Of a stretch of DNA of 64,000 nucleotides, positions 10,590 to 24,220 are shown piece after piece. Position numbers and translations under genes: made by a program. This DNA is from Laburnicola sp. R22_1 (lineage: Eukaryota > Ascomycota > Dothideomycetes > Pleosporales > Didymosphaeriaceae). The notes under the pieces were generated by a model. That model ran no database searches, was not told the origin of the DNA, and saw nothing but the letters and a program-made list of their open reading frames with translations. The stretch is taken from positions 1,302,001 through 1,366,000 of the forward strand of contig JACONQ010000014.1 of assembly GCA_014281115.1 (NCBI GenBank). Direction: 5' to 3'. Within the stretch, counting starts at the first letter, position 1. The number at the start of each line of letters is the position of its first letter.

Positions 10590-13500
10590 TAATATTAGGG
10601 TTTTGTGTTTAAGGTTGCGTTAGTTAATAAGGCAACTAATCTTGTCTATATAGAACGCCTGTAATAGCTAGAGTTATCTACTTGCATAGTCTCTAATAAT
10701 TTTAATCCCTAGAAACTACTAAAGATTATTACCTCTAGTAAGGGTAAACTTTATACTTATTTTTTATTACTATATTAGTAGCGTATTTTTAATTTCTTAA
10801 GTAGGCAATAATAAGGTTGTCTATATAGAAGAAAATAATAATACTATTTTTAATTATATAGTAAGGTTTATATAGAACTATAATAAAACTAAGATTTTAA
10901 AAGCACTAGTAAAATCTCTTTATTATAATAGTAGTAAGTTTTAAAGACTATATAGTGCCTTATATAACTATAAAATAGTGCCTAATTAGGTATAACCTTA
11001 TAGCATTCTTATATAGAGTTCTTTGTCTAGTTTTGCATAAATAAAGGTATTAGTAATATTATACTAGCTAAGTTCTAGGTTATACTAAGCTGCTATAAAT
11101 ATAAGTAGACAAAATAATTATTCTATAAGGATTGCAGCATAGGTATTCTAAGTAGTAAGATAGTATTATTAATCTCCACGTACTATTAATTTAGTCTTAT
11201 ACTTTTAAAATTAATAGTATTTATTAAGTTTATAGGTATATACCTATATATAGTTAAGGATTTAGTAGCTGCATAATTGCACTAAGGTAGTAAGCACCTT
11301 ACTTTAAGATCTTATTTCTTTATAGCTTTATAGGTATAATTACTTAGCATTCTTTTATATATTAAATAGTAGGTAATTATTTAACTATATTCTATAAGAT
11401 AGAGGTTCTAGTATTTAACTTTAATAGAGTTTCTTTCCTACTGCAAGTATGCGGTTAAATTGCGCCTTATTAAGTAACTTCCTCTTATATTTACCTCTAC
11501 CTCCTACCTATATTCTAGCTAGGAAAGCAGCTGCCTATAGAACAGCGCATTAATTTAGCTATAATAATCTAATAGGAAATTGTTTATATTAATTATATTT
11601 AAGACTTCCTATTAATTAGATAAGTAGTGCTATAGGTAAAGATGTTACTAGTAGTGTTTAGTAAGTGTAATTAATCTTCCTTCTTTAATAGTACCCTAGA
11701 GTATTATTATTATCCTTATAAAAGTTAGCAATTAACTTATCTTTGTATAAAGACTTAGTATTTTTATATTTTAGTAGTAAGGGTAGTAGCTTTACTAGTT
11801 AGGTCTATATAGTAATCTTTTTATAAGTGCTATATATAAGGTTATCTAATAGGCTTTCTTCTTCACTTAAGAATACTAATTTTTTATTAAAGATAATATC
11901 TTAGGTACTAATAACTTTCCTAAGTAGAGGTATTTATATCCTCTAGATGTTTATTAATTAGTAGCCTACTAGGTATTTAATCTATACTTTTAGATCTAAC
12001 TTTTAGAGCTTGCTCTTACTAGATTTTATATTATTAGTTATAGCAAAGGCTTTATAGCTATAGGCCCTAAGGTAAGCCTAGTTTAGTTTCTTTAGTTAAG
12101 TAATAATACTATTTTAGAAAGTAACTATTATAAAGAATACATTATATAGTAATTGCTATTAATAAGCGTAGTTTAGAGTTTAATTATATAGGTATATAGC
12201 TGCTTATATAATTTCTAGCTATAGTGTCTAAAGAAGGTTAGTATTAAGTTGTATTGCATAACTCTTCTTCTTAATTATACTCTTTAAGTATTTAGCTCCT
12301 TTATTTTAAGCTTAGGTATTAGGTGCTAAAGGCTTAATAATAATATCTTTACTAACACACTATTTATAACTATCTTACTTAATTAAAAAGATCTTATTAT
12401 TTAATTTAATAACTTTAACTATTACCTTAAACTGTACTTTTATAAATAGTATAAATTTATTTAGTAGTTTAATAATTGTTTATGCTAGTTAGTTGTCTTT
12501 AAAGTAGAAATTCTAAGCTATACCTAAGAATTAATTAGTAATAAGTATTTAGCTTTCTTACTAGTAAAGCTCTTATTTTTAAAGTGGTAAAAGTCTATAG
12601 TAACTCTCTTACTAGGACTATTATTAATTTATTTAGCCTATTATCTAATTTATTGCTTAAGCTTTAATTTGCTATAAGTATTGTATTAGACTATAGTTAG
12701 TCCTTTAAGGTGTATCTCCTTATAGTAATTTACTATATATTTTAGTGCCTAAGGACTTAGGTAGCTTAGTTATTTGTGCTATATATTAGTGTTTGCCTTT
12801 TGCGCTTATTATATAGTACGTGTAGTAATCTTATACATAGCGTATACTCTATTAGATATAGTATAATTTAATATTAGTGTTACTTTAAACTCTAGTACCT
12901 ATTAATTATATATTTCTTAAAGTTTGGCAAGGATTGTATTATTCCTTTTCTTAATTATTATTAGATCTGCTAGCGTGTCCTCTTAGAGGCCTTGCCTATA
13001 GAGTAATTAGAAAGATACTAGGTTACATAGTAGATTAGGGTAGTAGGCAATATTATCTAGCCTTATTACCCTATTTTCTTATATACTCTTAACGTGTAGA
13101 TAGATACTTCTATATTCCCTAATTTATACTTATATTAAGCCCGTCTATATACAGTTTTCTAGTAATAGTAGTTATAGTATAATAAAATAATTAATATTAT
13201 TAAAGATATAGTAAGTTGTACTAGAATTAAGAATTATAAAGTAATATAATAGGTATATATTTAGGTCTAAGTAGTAGAAGGTAGTATTAAAGCTCGCTAA
13301 GAGGATAGTAATTTGTTTACTATCTAGTTATTTATTGTTAGTAACTTTAGTAATTTAAGTTAAAGTAGAGGTGCTTAATTATTTAATTTTTAGTATCTAT
13401 AATTTTAGATACTTTTTAGATCTTATACTTTCTATAAGTGCTAGATTATTCTCTATTCTAAATTTTATTAGGGCAACTATTACTAGCTTTAGTTAAAACT

Positions 13501-14880
13501 ATTTAGGTTATTTCTTAGAGAAAGCGTAAAAGTATTTTTTTAGATTATAGCATTATTTATAAGTAGGGCACTTAAAGTTTAATTTTTTTAGCTACTAATC
13601 ACTATTAGCTTATTATCTATAATTGCGAACTACTTAGATTTGGCTTTAGAGCTATCTTTTTTAGCGCGTAATCTATTTTGCTTAAGTAATGCTACTTTAT
13701 CTATAAAATAGGTGTTCTTATCTATAGTTTAGGTAGTTGCACTACTATTAGCGAGAGATAGTCCTATAGTAGTAAAAGCGCCCTTTTATTTGCCCATAAT
13801 TAGGTACTATATTACTATATATCCTTAGAAGAGTTTTACTATTTCTTTTCTTCTAATAGTATAATTCTTACTTTTATTCTAATAAAAGGTTATAATCTAA
13901 ACTAGTGTAATATTAGATACTGTCTTTATAAAATTCTTTCTAACTAAGTTAGGCTTTTAGAGCTTTAGAACTTTGTTAAACTTAGTTTTTATAGCTATAT
14001 AATTATACTTAGTAAGCTAGATTGCCTATAGCCTAGTAGTCCTTATTAGCTTAAGGGCATCTTAATACCTAGCCCTTGCTTGTTATTCTTTAGTATTTTA
14101 GTTAACCCTAACTATAATTATAAGGTTCTTAATTTATTATTTAATTGATTAATCTAGTATATAGTAATTAGTCTGTAAGTGTACTAAGGTTGTTAATTAT
14201 ATAAGGATAACTAGTTTGTCTATATTTGTCTTCTTATCGCGGTATACGCAATTAAGTATCTTAAAGGTTTTAAGTTAATTCTTATAGTAGTTTATATTCT
14301 TATTATAACTTTTTAGACTAATTTGCGATAGCTACAATAGTAACGTTAGATATTTATTAGGATTAGTTAGGTGTATGTTAGTAAACACGCTATTTAGTTA
14401 ATAGAAACTAATATCTAGTACTATTAGTATAATTAGTTTAATTGTAGATTTAATAGATAGGGCTAGATTAATAAGATTCTAGACTTCTAGTAATTAGGCT
14501 TAGGCTTTAATTTGCCTTAGATATAGTGTACAGTTTAAATAGTTAGCTAGGAGTACTATAGAATCCCTAAGTGTTAATAGAGATATAATAATTAGTTTAA
14601 TTAAGGTAGTAAGACTCTTAATTATTAAATATATAGGTATTCTTAATGAGATAAGATAGGAAGTAGTATAGTTAATAAATTAATTATATTGTCTATGCTA
14701 GAGAAGCTTAGCTATCGCGAGAAGTATCTATCTAATACTAAGACGCACTAGTACTATTTAGAATAGTATAGAGATAGTGTAAAATAGTAGTGCGCTAGCC
14801 TCTTTTAATTTATAGTAAAAATACTATAATTTACACTAACTACTAGTGTGTAAAGGCCATATAATTGGACACACCTATTC
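10590..14880 (-). mobile_element. RIP-degraded Ty1/Copia retrotransposon relic
   Basis: The stretch is AT-rich with almost no CpA or TpG. Reading the minus strand through stop codons gives Copia landmarks in the right order. The integrase C-terminal signature resembling RIWIPSLxKVISTRDIIF lies near 11960-11880. The start of reverse transcriptase, resembling KYKTxLxVRGDQQ, lies near 11230-11165. The RT end is cut off at the island edge near 10590. All frames are riddled with TAA and TAG. Boundaries are approximate; LTRs were not identified. Confidence 0.65.
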
Positions 14881-16780
14881 ACTATAATTTATAGTGAAAT
14901 TACAGTGATTTATAAAGACTATCTATTTAATAAAAATATTTAACCTATTTACTAGACAATTTAAACTAGACTTATTACTTAAGAATAGCCTAGAAATTAA
15001 ATAATTACTTGCTACCTATTAGTTTTAGGTCTAATATTGCTTTTCTTAAGGCCTGCTTTTAAAGGAGTTACTAGAATTAGTAGCTAGAGCTATTATAAGG
15101 TCTAAAGACAACCTTAAATAGGGGGGTATTATTTAGGCTTTATGCGAGCGTGCTAATATATTTAAATAAGCTTTTACTGTACTTAAAATATAGATAACTT
15201 ATAATATAGTGTATATAGTATTAGAAGATTTTTAATTCTAGCCTAATATTACTAATTAAGCAGCTATTAAACTAGGCTTATTTAGCCCTAACAAAGCTCT
15301 CCCTTCTATTAAAAATTATTATTATTTGTAGAACTGCATTTAAGTCCTATTAAAAGCCTCTAGCCTAGAAACACCTAATATACTACTTAGTTTACACCGC
15401 CTTTATACAGCTAAGCAAGGCTTATTCTACTTAGTTATGCCCTAGTGTGCGTCCTAATATCTGCTTAACCTTATAGTGCTTACTCTGTATTTAAATAAAA
15501 CTTTTTATTACTTTTTAGTATCTAGATATATATAAACTAAGCTTACTAATAGTAACTACATAGATATACCCTAGGATAGATACACTTCTACTACCTCTAA
15601 TATATTTAAGCTAGGACGCTTTATAAAGCTGCTAATATTAATAAGTACTATAAAAAAGGTTAATCTAGCCCTAGTATTAAAGATTAGCTAGAGGATATAC
15701 GTAATAAGCTTTAGGTAAATATAGATTATTACTAAGGTAATAACTATATAGAAAATTAAGATAATCTTATAGAAGCTATACTTAGCTGCCTTAAAGGCGC
15801 TCCTTAAGAGGCTGCGCAAAATTAGTGTTAAATAAATTAGGCCCTTAATAATAATTACAGACCTAAATTACTTTTTAAATTTTTAAAAGAGACTTACTAT
15901 AATCTCTTTACTTTCTAATCGACATATAAAACGTTTTATTTGTACCGTATACTAAAAGGTCTGCGATATTTCTCTTTCTAATAAAAAGTTTTATAAGCTT
16001 TTTCTTTTTAATAAAATAGACGCTTAGATATTTCTATAGGCTTTTAAAAGTTTAGCTAGAAAGAGTAAACTAGATGCAAAGACCTAGAAGAATAAATTAT
16101 AACTTAAGTTAACTAGAAGTCTTAAGTTAATACTTTAGAGAGAGATAAAAGATTCTAATATTAACTACCTAGTAATTAAACGCTAAATAACTATAGCTAG
16201 TTGCACTTTTTAAGATAATAATATAATAAACCCTTTCTAGGCATATATAAAGACTCTTATTAAAGTATTACCTTCTAAATTAACGCCCTTATATATAGTA
16301 ACTAAAAAATAAACACCCTATTCTAGACTTACTTCTTTCTTTTTAACTCTCTATAATTAGACTAAGGTATAATATATTAAGAATAATGCGTACTTTAGAT
16401 ATAGTAAAAAGCTAGAAAATAAACACTTGCGCTACTATCTTAAGGCAGCTATATAAGTAAATATAGAAGTAGAGAATAATTTTAATTTAAATACACTTAG
16501 TATTACCTATTACTCTAATTTAGAGGCAAGTAATTTATTAGATAATAAGGATTTTAATATAAGCTACTAGACTACTCTAACCTAGGCTAGTAAATAGGTT
16601 CGGGATATCTAGGTTAGGTATAGGGTTGGGTTGGGATTGTATAGACTATAGGTATAGGTTAGGTTAGGTCGCACAGACCTTAGGTTAGGTTAGGTTAATT
16701 ATATAAGACTCTAAACCTAACCTAACCTATACCTAATCTAATTACGTAAGACCTAACCTAATTATATAAGACCCTAGCTT

Positions 16781-18038
16781 TTCTCCCCGGGGTCAATCCG
16801 TGATGTCACGTGATCCCGGGCCGGCTGTTTAACCGACCACCGTGTTACGTAATCGACGATTTCTTCGACGACATTTTTCGCTGCAACGACGACAACAATT
16901 ATAACAGCAACTAACCCAACTATTTTGTTAACTCTTTCCCATAGTGGATCTCCCCTCGCAACTGGCGAGCCGTATTCCGCCCCCCCAGGACCTCGCCGCC
17001 GCCCATCTCCCCCGTGCTCCCGCCGCCGCCGCTCACCCTCACCCTCATCGCTCAGTCGCGGTCCCCTGCCTCGACGGCACCCCAGATGATCGCCACCGCG
17101 TCCACGAGCTTCTCGCGCCACAGCTGCGCTTTCGAACTCCTGCAGTCCCCAAGGAACCGCCGCTTATTGTCTGGCAGCCGCCCTGTACCTTTGCTTTGCC
17201 AGTCCTTGTCTTTAAGCTTCTCTAGTAACGCCTCTACTTTGTCCTATTGTTGCAGTATAAACGCCCGACCTGACCCTCTATCTAGGTACTAAAGGAGTGC
17301 TTTGCACTCTAGGATCCGGAGTTACAGGACTAGCTAATAGGGCCTAAACAGCTGGGGCCGGGTGTTGTTGAAGATGTTGAGATCAAGAGGCCCCTCTAAC
17401 AACCCTGCTTGCCGTACAAGATCGCTGAATCTCCAGGGATTGTCCTTGACTTTGCCCAGCCAATCCTCCATGTACTCTTGGAACTCCACCACAGCCGTGC
17501 TGCCCTGTGTGGAAGAAGTGGTGTAGTCAGGCCGCCAGAATGTTGTCGCGTCGCCGGACATGATGGATGAAGAGCTGGATTCGAAAGACAGTGGTGGTGG
17601 TCGTGCGTCAAAGATGAAGATTTGGTGTACTGGGCGTCGCCGACGTCGCAAGAGGCAGACTTTATACGCTGTGCGTACGGCGAACCATGGTTGCGCTGCT
17701 GCCAGGTCGCGAACGCGACGACCGAACCATGGTTGAGCGTCCCATCGCCCACACTGCTCCCGCGGTTGCGACTCCGCGGTCCACTGCGGCTCTCCAACGG
17801 TCCACTAGTTGAGAGATGACATGTGACTTAGTCATGCCAGATGGCAGACTGTCTATTGACTGCCGTTGACGATGCTGCTGTGAAGAAAGTTGACAACGAA
17901 ATCATCGTTATTTTGTGTATATTTTGTTACTACCACTGTGTGCTAGGTAATAGGTTTTAGTGCCTCCTGTTTTACTCCTCTCTGTGTATGGTGCGGACTC
18001 GACCTTGGTTAGAATCTCCACACGACGAAGATGTTTAA
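16781..18038. mobile_element. GC-rich insertion with 14-bp target duplication
   Basis: Identical copies of TAAGACCCTAGCTT (16767-16780 and 18039-18052) bracket 1258 bp of near-normal GC content inside an otherwise AT-rich island. The same sequence occurs heavily mutated at 21111-22244 with its own 13-bp duplication. The right ends of both copies coincide (GAAGATSTTTAA); the left end of this copy is about 30 bp longer. That pattern looks like target-primed retroposition with variable 5' truncation on the plus strand (inference). A degraded reading frame runs on the minus strand (17052-17561). Confidence 0.8.
17052..17561 (-). pseudogene. Interrupted 169-codon frame in the GC-rich insertion
   Basis: Starting at ATG 17561 (MSGDATTFWRPDYT) the frame runs 169 codons to TGA at 17052-17054. 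It is broken by four in-frame TAG/TAA codons at 17336, 17324, 17291 and 17249. Each could arise from CAG or CAA by a single C-to-T change, which is the RIP direction. Charged and Trp-rich segments on both sides of the breaks look protein-like (QEYMEDWLGKVKDNPWRF; KLVDAVAIIWGAVEAGD). I do not recognise the family. An upstream TATAAAG near 17660 on the minus strand could be promoter-like. Confidence 0.5.
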
Positions 18039-20221
18039 TAAGACCCTAGCTTAATTTAACTTAGTTTAATATTATTTAAAATATATTTTTAATTAATTAT
18101 AATAGCTATTTGTTACAGACTAAATAGGTATCCTAGGGTTAGGGTTAGGATTAGAGTCTTACTTAAGTAGGATTAGGTTAGGATTGGGGTCTTACGTAAG
18201 TAGGGCTAGATTAGGGTTAGGTTAGATTATATAAGACTCTAACCCCAACCTAACCCTACTTATATAAGACTCTAACTCTAACCTAACCTATACCTATTTA
18301 CTAGCCTACTCTAATCTAGTAGCGTATATAGAAGTTACTAAACTAATTAATCTAGATAAACTATAATTTTAACTATAAAATATAGATGCTAAACTAAAAT
18401 TACTACCTATAGGTTAAGATAGTAAAGATTTTTAAACTATTTAGAGGCCTCTAGTTAGTTATACTAGTGTAAATTATATTCTAAAGATTAGCTCTTAGGT
18501 TGTAAGTCTTAATAAATACTAGTGCTAGCGCTTATAACCTTATTACTTTAAGGTATATAAAGATAGTATAAAAATAGCTTAAAGCTAAACTTCTCTACCT
18601 AAAGACACTAATTCTTTTTAAGAACTTTATAAAAAAGAGAAGCGTAAAAGTAAATACCTATTTTATAGCCTAGCTTAATATTAATAGACATAGCATTACT
18701 ATATAGTTTATTTTCTATAAAATAGGCGACTATAATTTTATTATTAGTAGGAAGTTTTTTAAGTAAGCTAACTGCCTAGTTAACGCTTAGGACTGTCGCC
18801 TTTATTAGAAAGATAATAAGAATTTAACTATTGCTAGCAACCTTATTCTACTATAGACTTTTTTCCTACTTAACTCTTTCTACTAGGATAACACTACCTA
18901 ATAGGATAGTCTACTTAATAAGTAGAACTATACCTACTAAATAACTTGCTTATTAAAAGCTAACTAAAGAATCTTTAAAGAGATCTCTATCCAGCTTCTT
19001 AGCCTTACTATCTTAGTTATTAGAATATACTTAAAGGCTTACTAGAAACTAAGCTATAAAAACGCCTTTAATAATAATAGTAGTATAGAGGCTATATAGC
19101 TACCTTTCTTAAATAATAAACTATTAAATAACAAATTGCCTTTTAGTTACTCTATTCTTACTACTAAAGGAAGCTACTAGTAAGACTAGTCTCTAGAAAT
19201 TATATAGTAGAATCTAGGTCTTATCTTTAACTCTAGATCTAGAGACTATAAACCTACTAAAGAAGCTAATCCATAGATTAGATAGCTCTTACTAGCAAAA
19301 TTAACTATTTAATTAAAACTATCCTAGCTAGAATAATCTAGATTAGTACTCTTTTATTCTACTAAATTACTAATATAAAAGGAGAACTTAGTATTACTTA
19401 CTATAGTAATAGATTAGAAGATTATAACACTGCCTACTATAGTAGCAGATTAGAAGATAGAAAGCCTACCTATTATAATAACCTCCCTAATAATAACTCT
19501 AAATTTACTAACCTAATTAATTCTAAGTTTAACTTTTTATAAAAAGAATACTTAGGTAATAAATTAGATAGTAAACTGCCTAATAAAATCTTCTAGAATG
19601 CTAATAATTAAGAGCTGCTCCCGAACTATTAGCCCTTAATTTAATTTACTAGTTACCTAACTTATTTCGCCTCTAGGGGTACCCTAAAATATAAGTAGGT
19701 AGCCTAGTTTACTACTAGTTAAGTAGCTTCCTAGCTAGCCTACTACGTATAGGCATCTATTGCTTTTAGTGCCCTTACTTCTAGCTATTTAACTTCCTAA
19801 CTAGCTAGCTTACTACTAATTTAGCAGCTTCTTGTCTCTTATATATATATAGGGCACCTATAACTTTTAGCACCTCTACTCCTACTCCTAGATATCTCTA
19901 CTACTGCTAGCAGCCCCTATAGCTTTAGAAGCTGTCCTACCCTAATTACAAACTATATAGTTAGGTTAACACGTTTTTTTAAAATACTTTTCTATAATAC
20001 TAAAAAGCTTTTTATAATATAATTACACTAGGGCGTAATAAACTAACTAGAATTTTTTTAGCTAATTGTGTTTTTATATAGTGTTAAAGCTAAAAATACG
20101 CTCTATTAGTAAAACGCTAAACGCTAAGATATAGTTTCTAATCTAGTACTAATTTACTCCTAATAACTTTTCTTAATATCTCTACTAAATAGTAACTAAA
20201 TTAAAACCTAAGGCTACTATT

Positions 20222-20275
20222 AGAACTATAGGGGCCTATTACCCCTATAGAACTATAGGGGCCTATTACCCCTAT
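20222..20275. repeat. 27-bp tandem duplication with internal palindrome
   Basis: Two identical 27-bp units (20222-20248 and 20249-20275) each contain the inverted pair AGGGG/CCCCT. They lie just before the 3' LTR of the 14950-20775 element. Confidence 0.8.
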
Positions 20276-20298
20276 TATAACTCTCTATTTTTATATAC

Positions 20299-20775
20299 TT
20301 TAATAGTTCTATACTAGTCTCCTTACTAAGCTATTGCAAAAATAAGGCTCTAACTAGGTGCGATTACGTGCCCGCAATTATATAAGCAGTACTATTTTAG
20401 CCTTGCTTCTTTTTTATAAGCGTATATATAGTTTAGCCCTTTAGCCTCTTTTTTTTATATAGTAAGCTTATTTACTTTGCTTACTAAATCTAACATTCTA
20501 GCTCGTTTTTTTAATATAAGCATACTCTAGTACCTTTCTTTTATACTCTATTTTTCCTATTTATGCCTTTTACCTTCCTAAAGATGCCTTTTCTAGTTAG
20601 TGTTAGTATATAGTTAGCGTAGGCCTATGCTCTATACTACTCTCTATATAAGAAAGAACTCCCTACGTCCCTTTCTTATTTACTATTTTAGAATAGTATT
20701 AATTTAACTAGCTCTTTTAACTATTCTAGCTATCTCTAATAGGTTAGCTCTATAAGGCTGTGTACCGTCCTTATA
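20299..20775 (+). repeat. 3' LTR of the first LTR element, with an extra internal segment
   Basis: It aligns to the 287-bp LTRs at 32120 and 37110 at both ends (TAATAGTTCT start, TGTACCGTCCTTATA end). It carries about 190 bp of additional AT-rich sequence near 20330-20520 that the other LTRs lack. Confidence 0.75.
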
Positions 20776-21110
20776 ATAGTTAATATTATAGAAATAATAA
20801 AAATATTATTATTATTATAAAAAGCAACTATAGAGGCCTATATATATAAGTAAGACGCTAATAACACTAGTATATTTTCTTTACTTACCTTACTATCTAC
20901 TTAGCCACTCTATCTTACTACCGTTCTAGCTACTTATTTTTATACTCTATAGCCTTAACTACTATATAACCTTAATTTCTAAGATAATAGTATATACTAA
21001 ACTATTTAGACACACTAAATTAGCTACTAGTAAAACTTAAGTAAAAAAGCAAAGCTACTAGCTACTAAGACTGTGTAAAAGGCGCCTTATAATTATTATA
21101 CTACCTACTA
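20776..21110. other. AT-rich RIP-mutated spacer
   Basis: About 330 bp between the LTR at 20299-20775 and the mutated insertion at 21111. It shows strong TpA bias and no coding frame; I recognise no element. Confidence 0.5.
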
Positions 21111-22244
21111 TATTCTAGGCTGGCTATTTAACTAACTACTATATTACGTAATTAATGATTCCTTTAATAATATTTTTACTATAATAATAACAATAATAAT
21201 TATAATAGCAACTAACCTAACTATTTTATTACTCTTCTATAGTAGATTTTTCCTTGCAACTAGCGAGCTATATACTACTCTCTAGGATCTTACTACTATC
21301 TATTTCCTCTATACTCCCCCTACTACTGCTTACTCTTACTCTTATTACGCTACTATTCTTACTTCTTATTACTTTTATACGCCCGTAAGATCTTAACTAC
21401 TACTAGGAGCTTTTTCTACTATCGCTACGCGCGCGCGCTCTAGTAATGTATAAGGAATACTTTCTTTTTTTCTAATAGTTACCTACTACTATATTTTAGT
21501 CTATTCTCTAGCCTTACTAATAACGCAATAGTAAGGAGCTATTATTATTATATAAATATTACTATATTATTACTTAGGCCTCTATATAAAAGGATAGTCT
21601 TACACTTAAAAATCTAGAGTTACGTAAAGATAATATATAGTCTAAATAGATTATTAGTTATAACCTCTAGAATAGTGTAATTAATCTAGTCCTCTAGCAG
21701 GCCTGCCTTAACTATATCTTATAGTAGGTAGGCTAGATAGCTAATATTGCCTAGCTAGTTATTTATACTAGTTTTAAATTCTCTAGTAGTTATCTAACTG
21801 CAGGTATTAGATAACTTAATCTTAGGATGCTAGAAAACTAGGTTGTCGCATATATTAAAGAGTTAGATTTAAAAGACTTAGTATTATGTATATTAAAAGA
21901 GAAGAATTTTTAGATATTATAAATATTATAAGAGTAGACAGACTTATATAATATATATATAGCAAACTATAGTTATAACTCTATACTCTACTATAGCTCT
22001 CTAATAGTCCACTAGTTAAGAGATAATATATAACTTAGTTATGCTAGATAGTAGACAATCTATTAGCTACTATTAATAATGCTATTATGCAGAGCACTAA
22101 TAATAAAATTATTATTATTTTATATACATTTTATTACTACCACTGTGTGCTAGGTACTAGGTTATAGTGCCTTCTATTTTACTCCTCTTTGTGTATAGTA
22201 CGGACTCGACCTTAGTTAGAATCTCTACACAACAAAGATCTTTA
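21111..22244. mobile_element. RIP-mutated sibling of the GC-rich insertion
   Basis: It is colinear with 16810-18038 but with C and G mostly changed to T and A: GTTACGTAATCGACG in one is ATTACGTAATTAATG in the other. A 13-bp duplication ATACTACCTACTA flanks it (21098-21110 and 22245-22257). No frame remains open. Comparison with the GC-rich copy gives a direct view of how far RIP has gone in this island. Confidence 0.8.
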
Positions 22245-24220
22245 ATACTACCTACTACGCTAAAAAAAAGCACTACTAAAAGCTAGGTAGTATATTATTA
22301 TTATAGCTATTTATTATATATAGTTTGTTTTGGTGACTAAGGGGTTTCTAATAAAAATATTATAATAATAGCAGATATTCCTCCTACTATTATATACATA
22401 GAAAAGCGTTTTAAAGTATTAATAAAAAGGGGTTAGTGCATTATAAGTAAGCTTAGCGAGCTTAGCGGGCTTAGCGTACTCACTCTAACTAAAAAAAATT
22501 TATATACAAAACTATAGGTAAGGCCATATTACTATACTATAGTTTAGAGCAGGGGGAAAGATATAAGATAGTACTGGCGCTATAACGCTACAACTATTAT
22601 CTCCTCTACTATTATTCCTAAAGATATTGCTAGAAGCAACAGCTATTATATTAGCAGATTCGTATGCTACTTATAAGCAATATATGCTAGGTAGAAGCTT
22701 ACACACACTATAGGTATACTAACTTATCTCTATATTAAGGTCGACCTTAAATTATATATATATTCTAATAATATATAGCTATTACACTTAGAAAAATTAA
22801 AAAATACTAAAAGAGTATTAAGCCCCTTATTAGAAAAATTCTATTCTGTCGCTTAATTAGGAAAATAGTGTAAGATAAAGATAAAAAATATATGCGCTTC
22901 TAGTCTACTATACTAGCTACTCTCTAGGAGGTAATAGAGGGTTTTTAGTTAGAATATTTAAAGGTATTTCTTTATAATACTCTACTCCTACTATAAAATA
23001 AGTATTAATATCTTTAGATACTAATACTAACACTATTTATATAAAATAGATTACTATATAGGCTAAGTGTCTATATACTATATAGGCAAGGGCACCTAAG
23101 AGTGTTAAGGTTTTAATATTACCATATAATAGTACTATATAGAGATTATATAATGCCTATGCGCCATAGTCTATACACTATAGAATCTTCTTCTTTCTAT
23201 TTATACTCTTTCTAGAGATAAGTAATTAATACTAAGTTAGTTCTATTATATTATATTCTTTTCTTATATAATTATTACGTACACCCTCTACACTTACTAA
23301 TATAGAGTATTAAATATTAATATCTATATAGCTAGTTATAGAGCCTATTTAATACTAATTAGTAGTTATCTAACTCTTAACTATAAATTAGTAAAAGTAA
23401 AGACAAATTATATAAGTTATTATTAGCTATATAATTTATTTTATTTTATCTTATCCTTTATATATAAAAGGATAGTAGATTAAACTTTTATAAAATTAGT
23501 AAGTAACTATTGCTACTATCTAAAACAAAAGAAGCAATTATATAAAACGTATAAAATCTATTCTTATCTATAGAGATAGTAGATTAATTCTTTTATTAAG
23601 TTAGTAAGTAAATATCGCTACTATATAAGATTTAAGAGGAGATAGTATACTAAACATACTACTAGTAACTATATAAATATATAGTTAGATAATAATAAAC
23701 TCTAATAAAGTGTAATCTTCTATATAACTAACCTATTAAATAAACTAGTTATATAATAACTACCCCTACTACTACTTTATATAAAGCTTTTGCCTTTACT
23801 ACCTTTACCTTATAAGATAACACTAATATACCTAAATATACTAGACTATATACTAAGTATACTGAAGGGATAGAAATATTAGAGGTAGTACTATATAAGA
23901 GAATAAGACCTAAGTACTAAAAGAATAAGATTAACTTAATAAATAATCCCTTTCTATTAGAAACACAATTATACACAGTATATACTATTGCTAATTATTA
24001 TATATTATACTAAAAAGGGATAGCTTTCTTAGAATTATTTTAGGAAGACTTTAAAGAATAGGAAGAACACTATTTTTTAAAGTTAAACTCTGCGTTTAGG
24101 AGAGAGCTTATTATAGTCCTAGAAGAAAAGAGCATTATACTAAGAATAAATACTAGAGCTATAAGTGCTAGTAAACTATATAAAGTAGCCTAAAGTAATA
24201 TAGATATTACTTATATAGTA

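Larger units (their letters stand above)
16583..18308. mobile_element. hAT-like non-autonomous DNA element with 17-bp inverted repeats
   Basis: Perfect terminal inverted repeats TAGGCTAGTAAATAGGT occur at 16583-16599 and, inverted, at 18292-18308. The flanking 8-bp duplication is CTCTAACC (16575-16582) and CTCTAATC (18309-18316), one RIP-type C/T difference, which fits the hAT superfamily. The undisturbed target is visible in the sister LTR element near 35076-35090. The interior has many GGTTAGG/CCTAACC telomere-like words and no transposase. It hosts the GC-rich insertion 16781-18038, leaving about 450 bp of its own. Confidence 0.85.
14950..20775 (+). mobile_element. LTR retrotransposon, 5'-truncated copy, same family as 32120-37396
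   Basis: From about 14950 the sequence parallels 33480-37396 almost throughout: gag-like part, then a retropepsin-like part, then a 3' LTR (20299-20775). It is interrupted at 16583-18308 by a hAT-like element. No 5' LTR was found. The frame is destroyed by RIP-type stops. Boundaries on the left are approximate. Confidence 0.8.

Noticed and set aside
17880..18030. tRNA-derived SINE promoter (GGTTAGAATC resembling a B box)
   Set aside because: One mismatch in the core and no convincing A box at the right distance.
16600..18300. Interstitial telomere or chromosome end
   Set aside because: The telomere-like words lie inside an element with inverted repeats and an 8-bp duplication and occur in both orientations.
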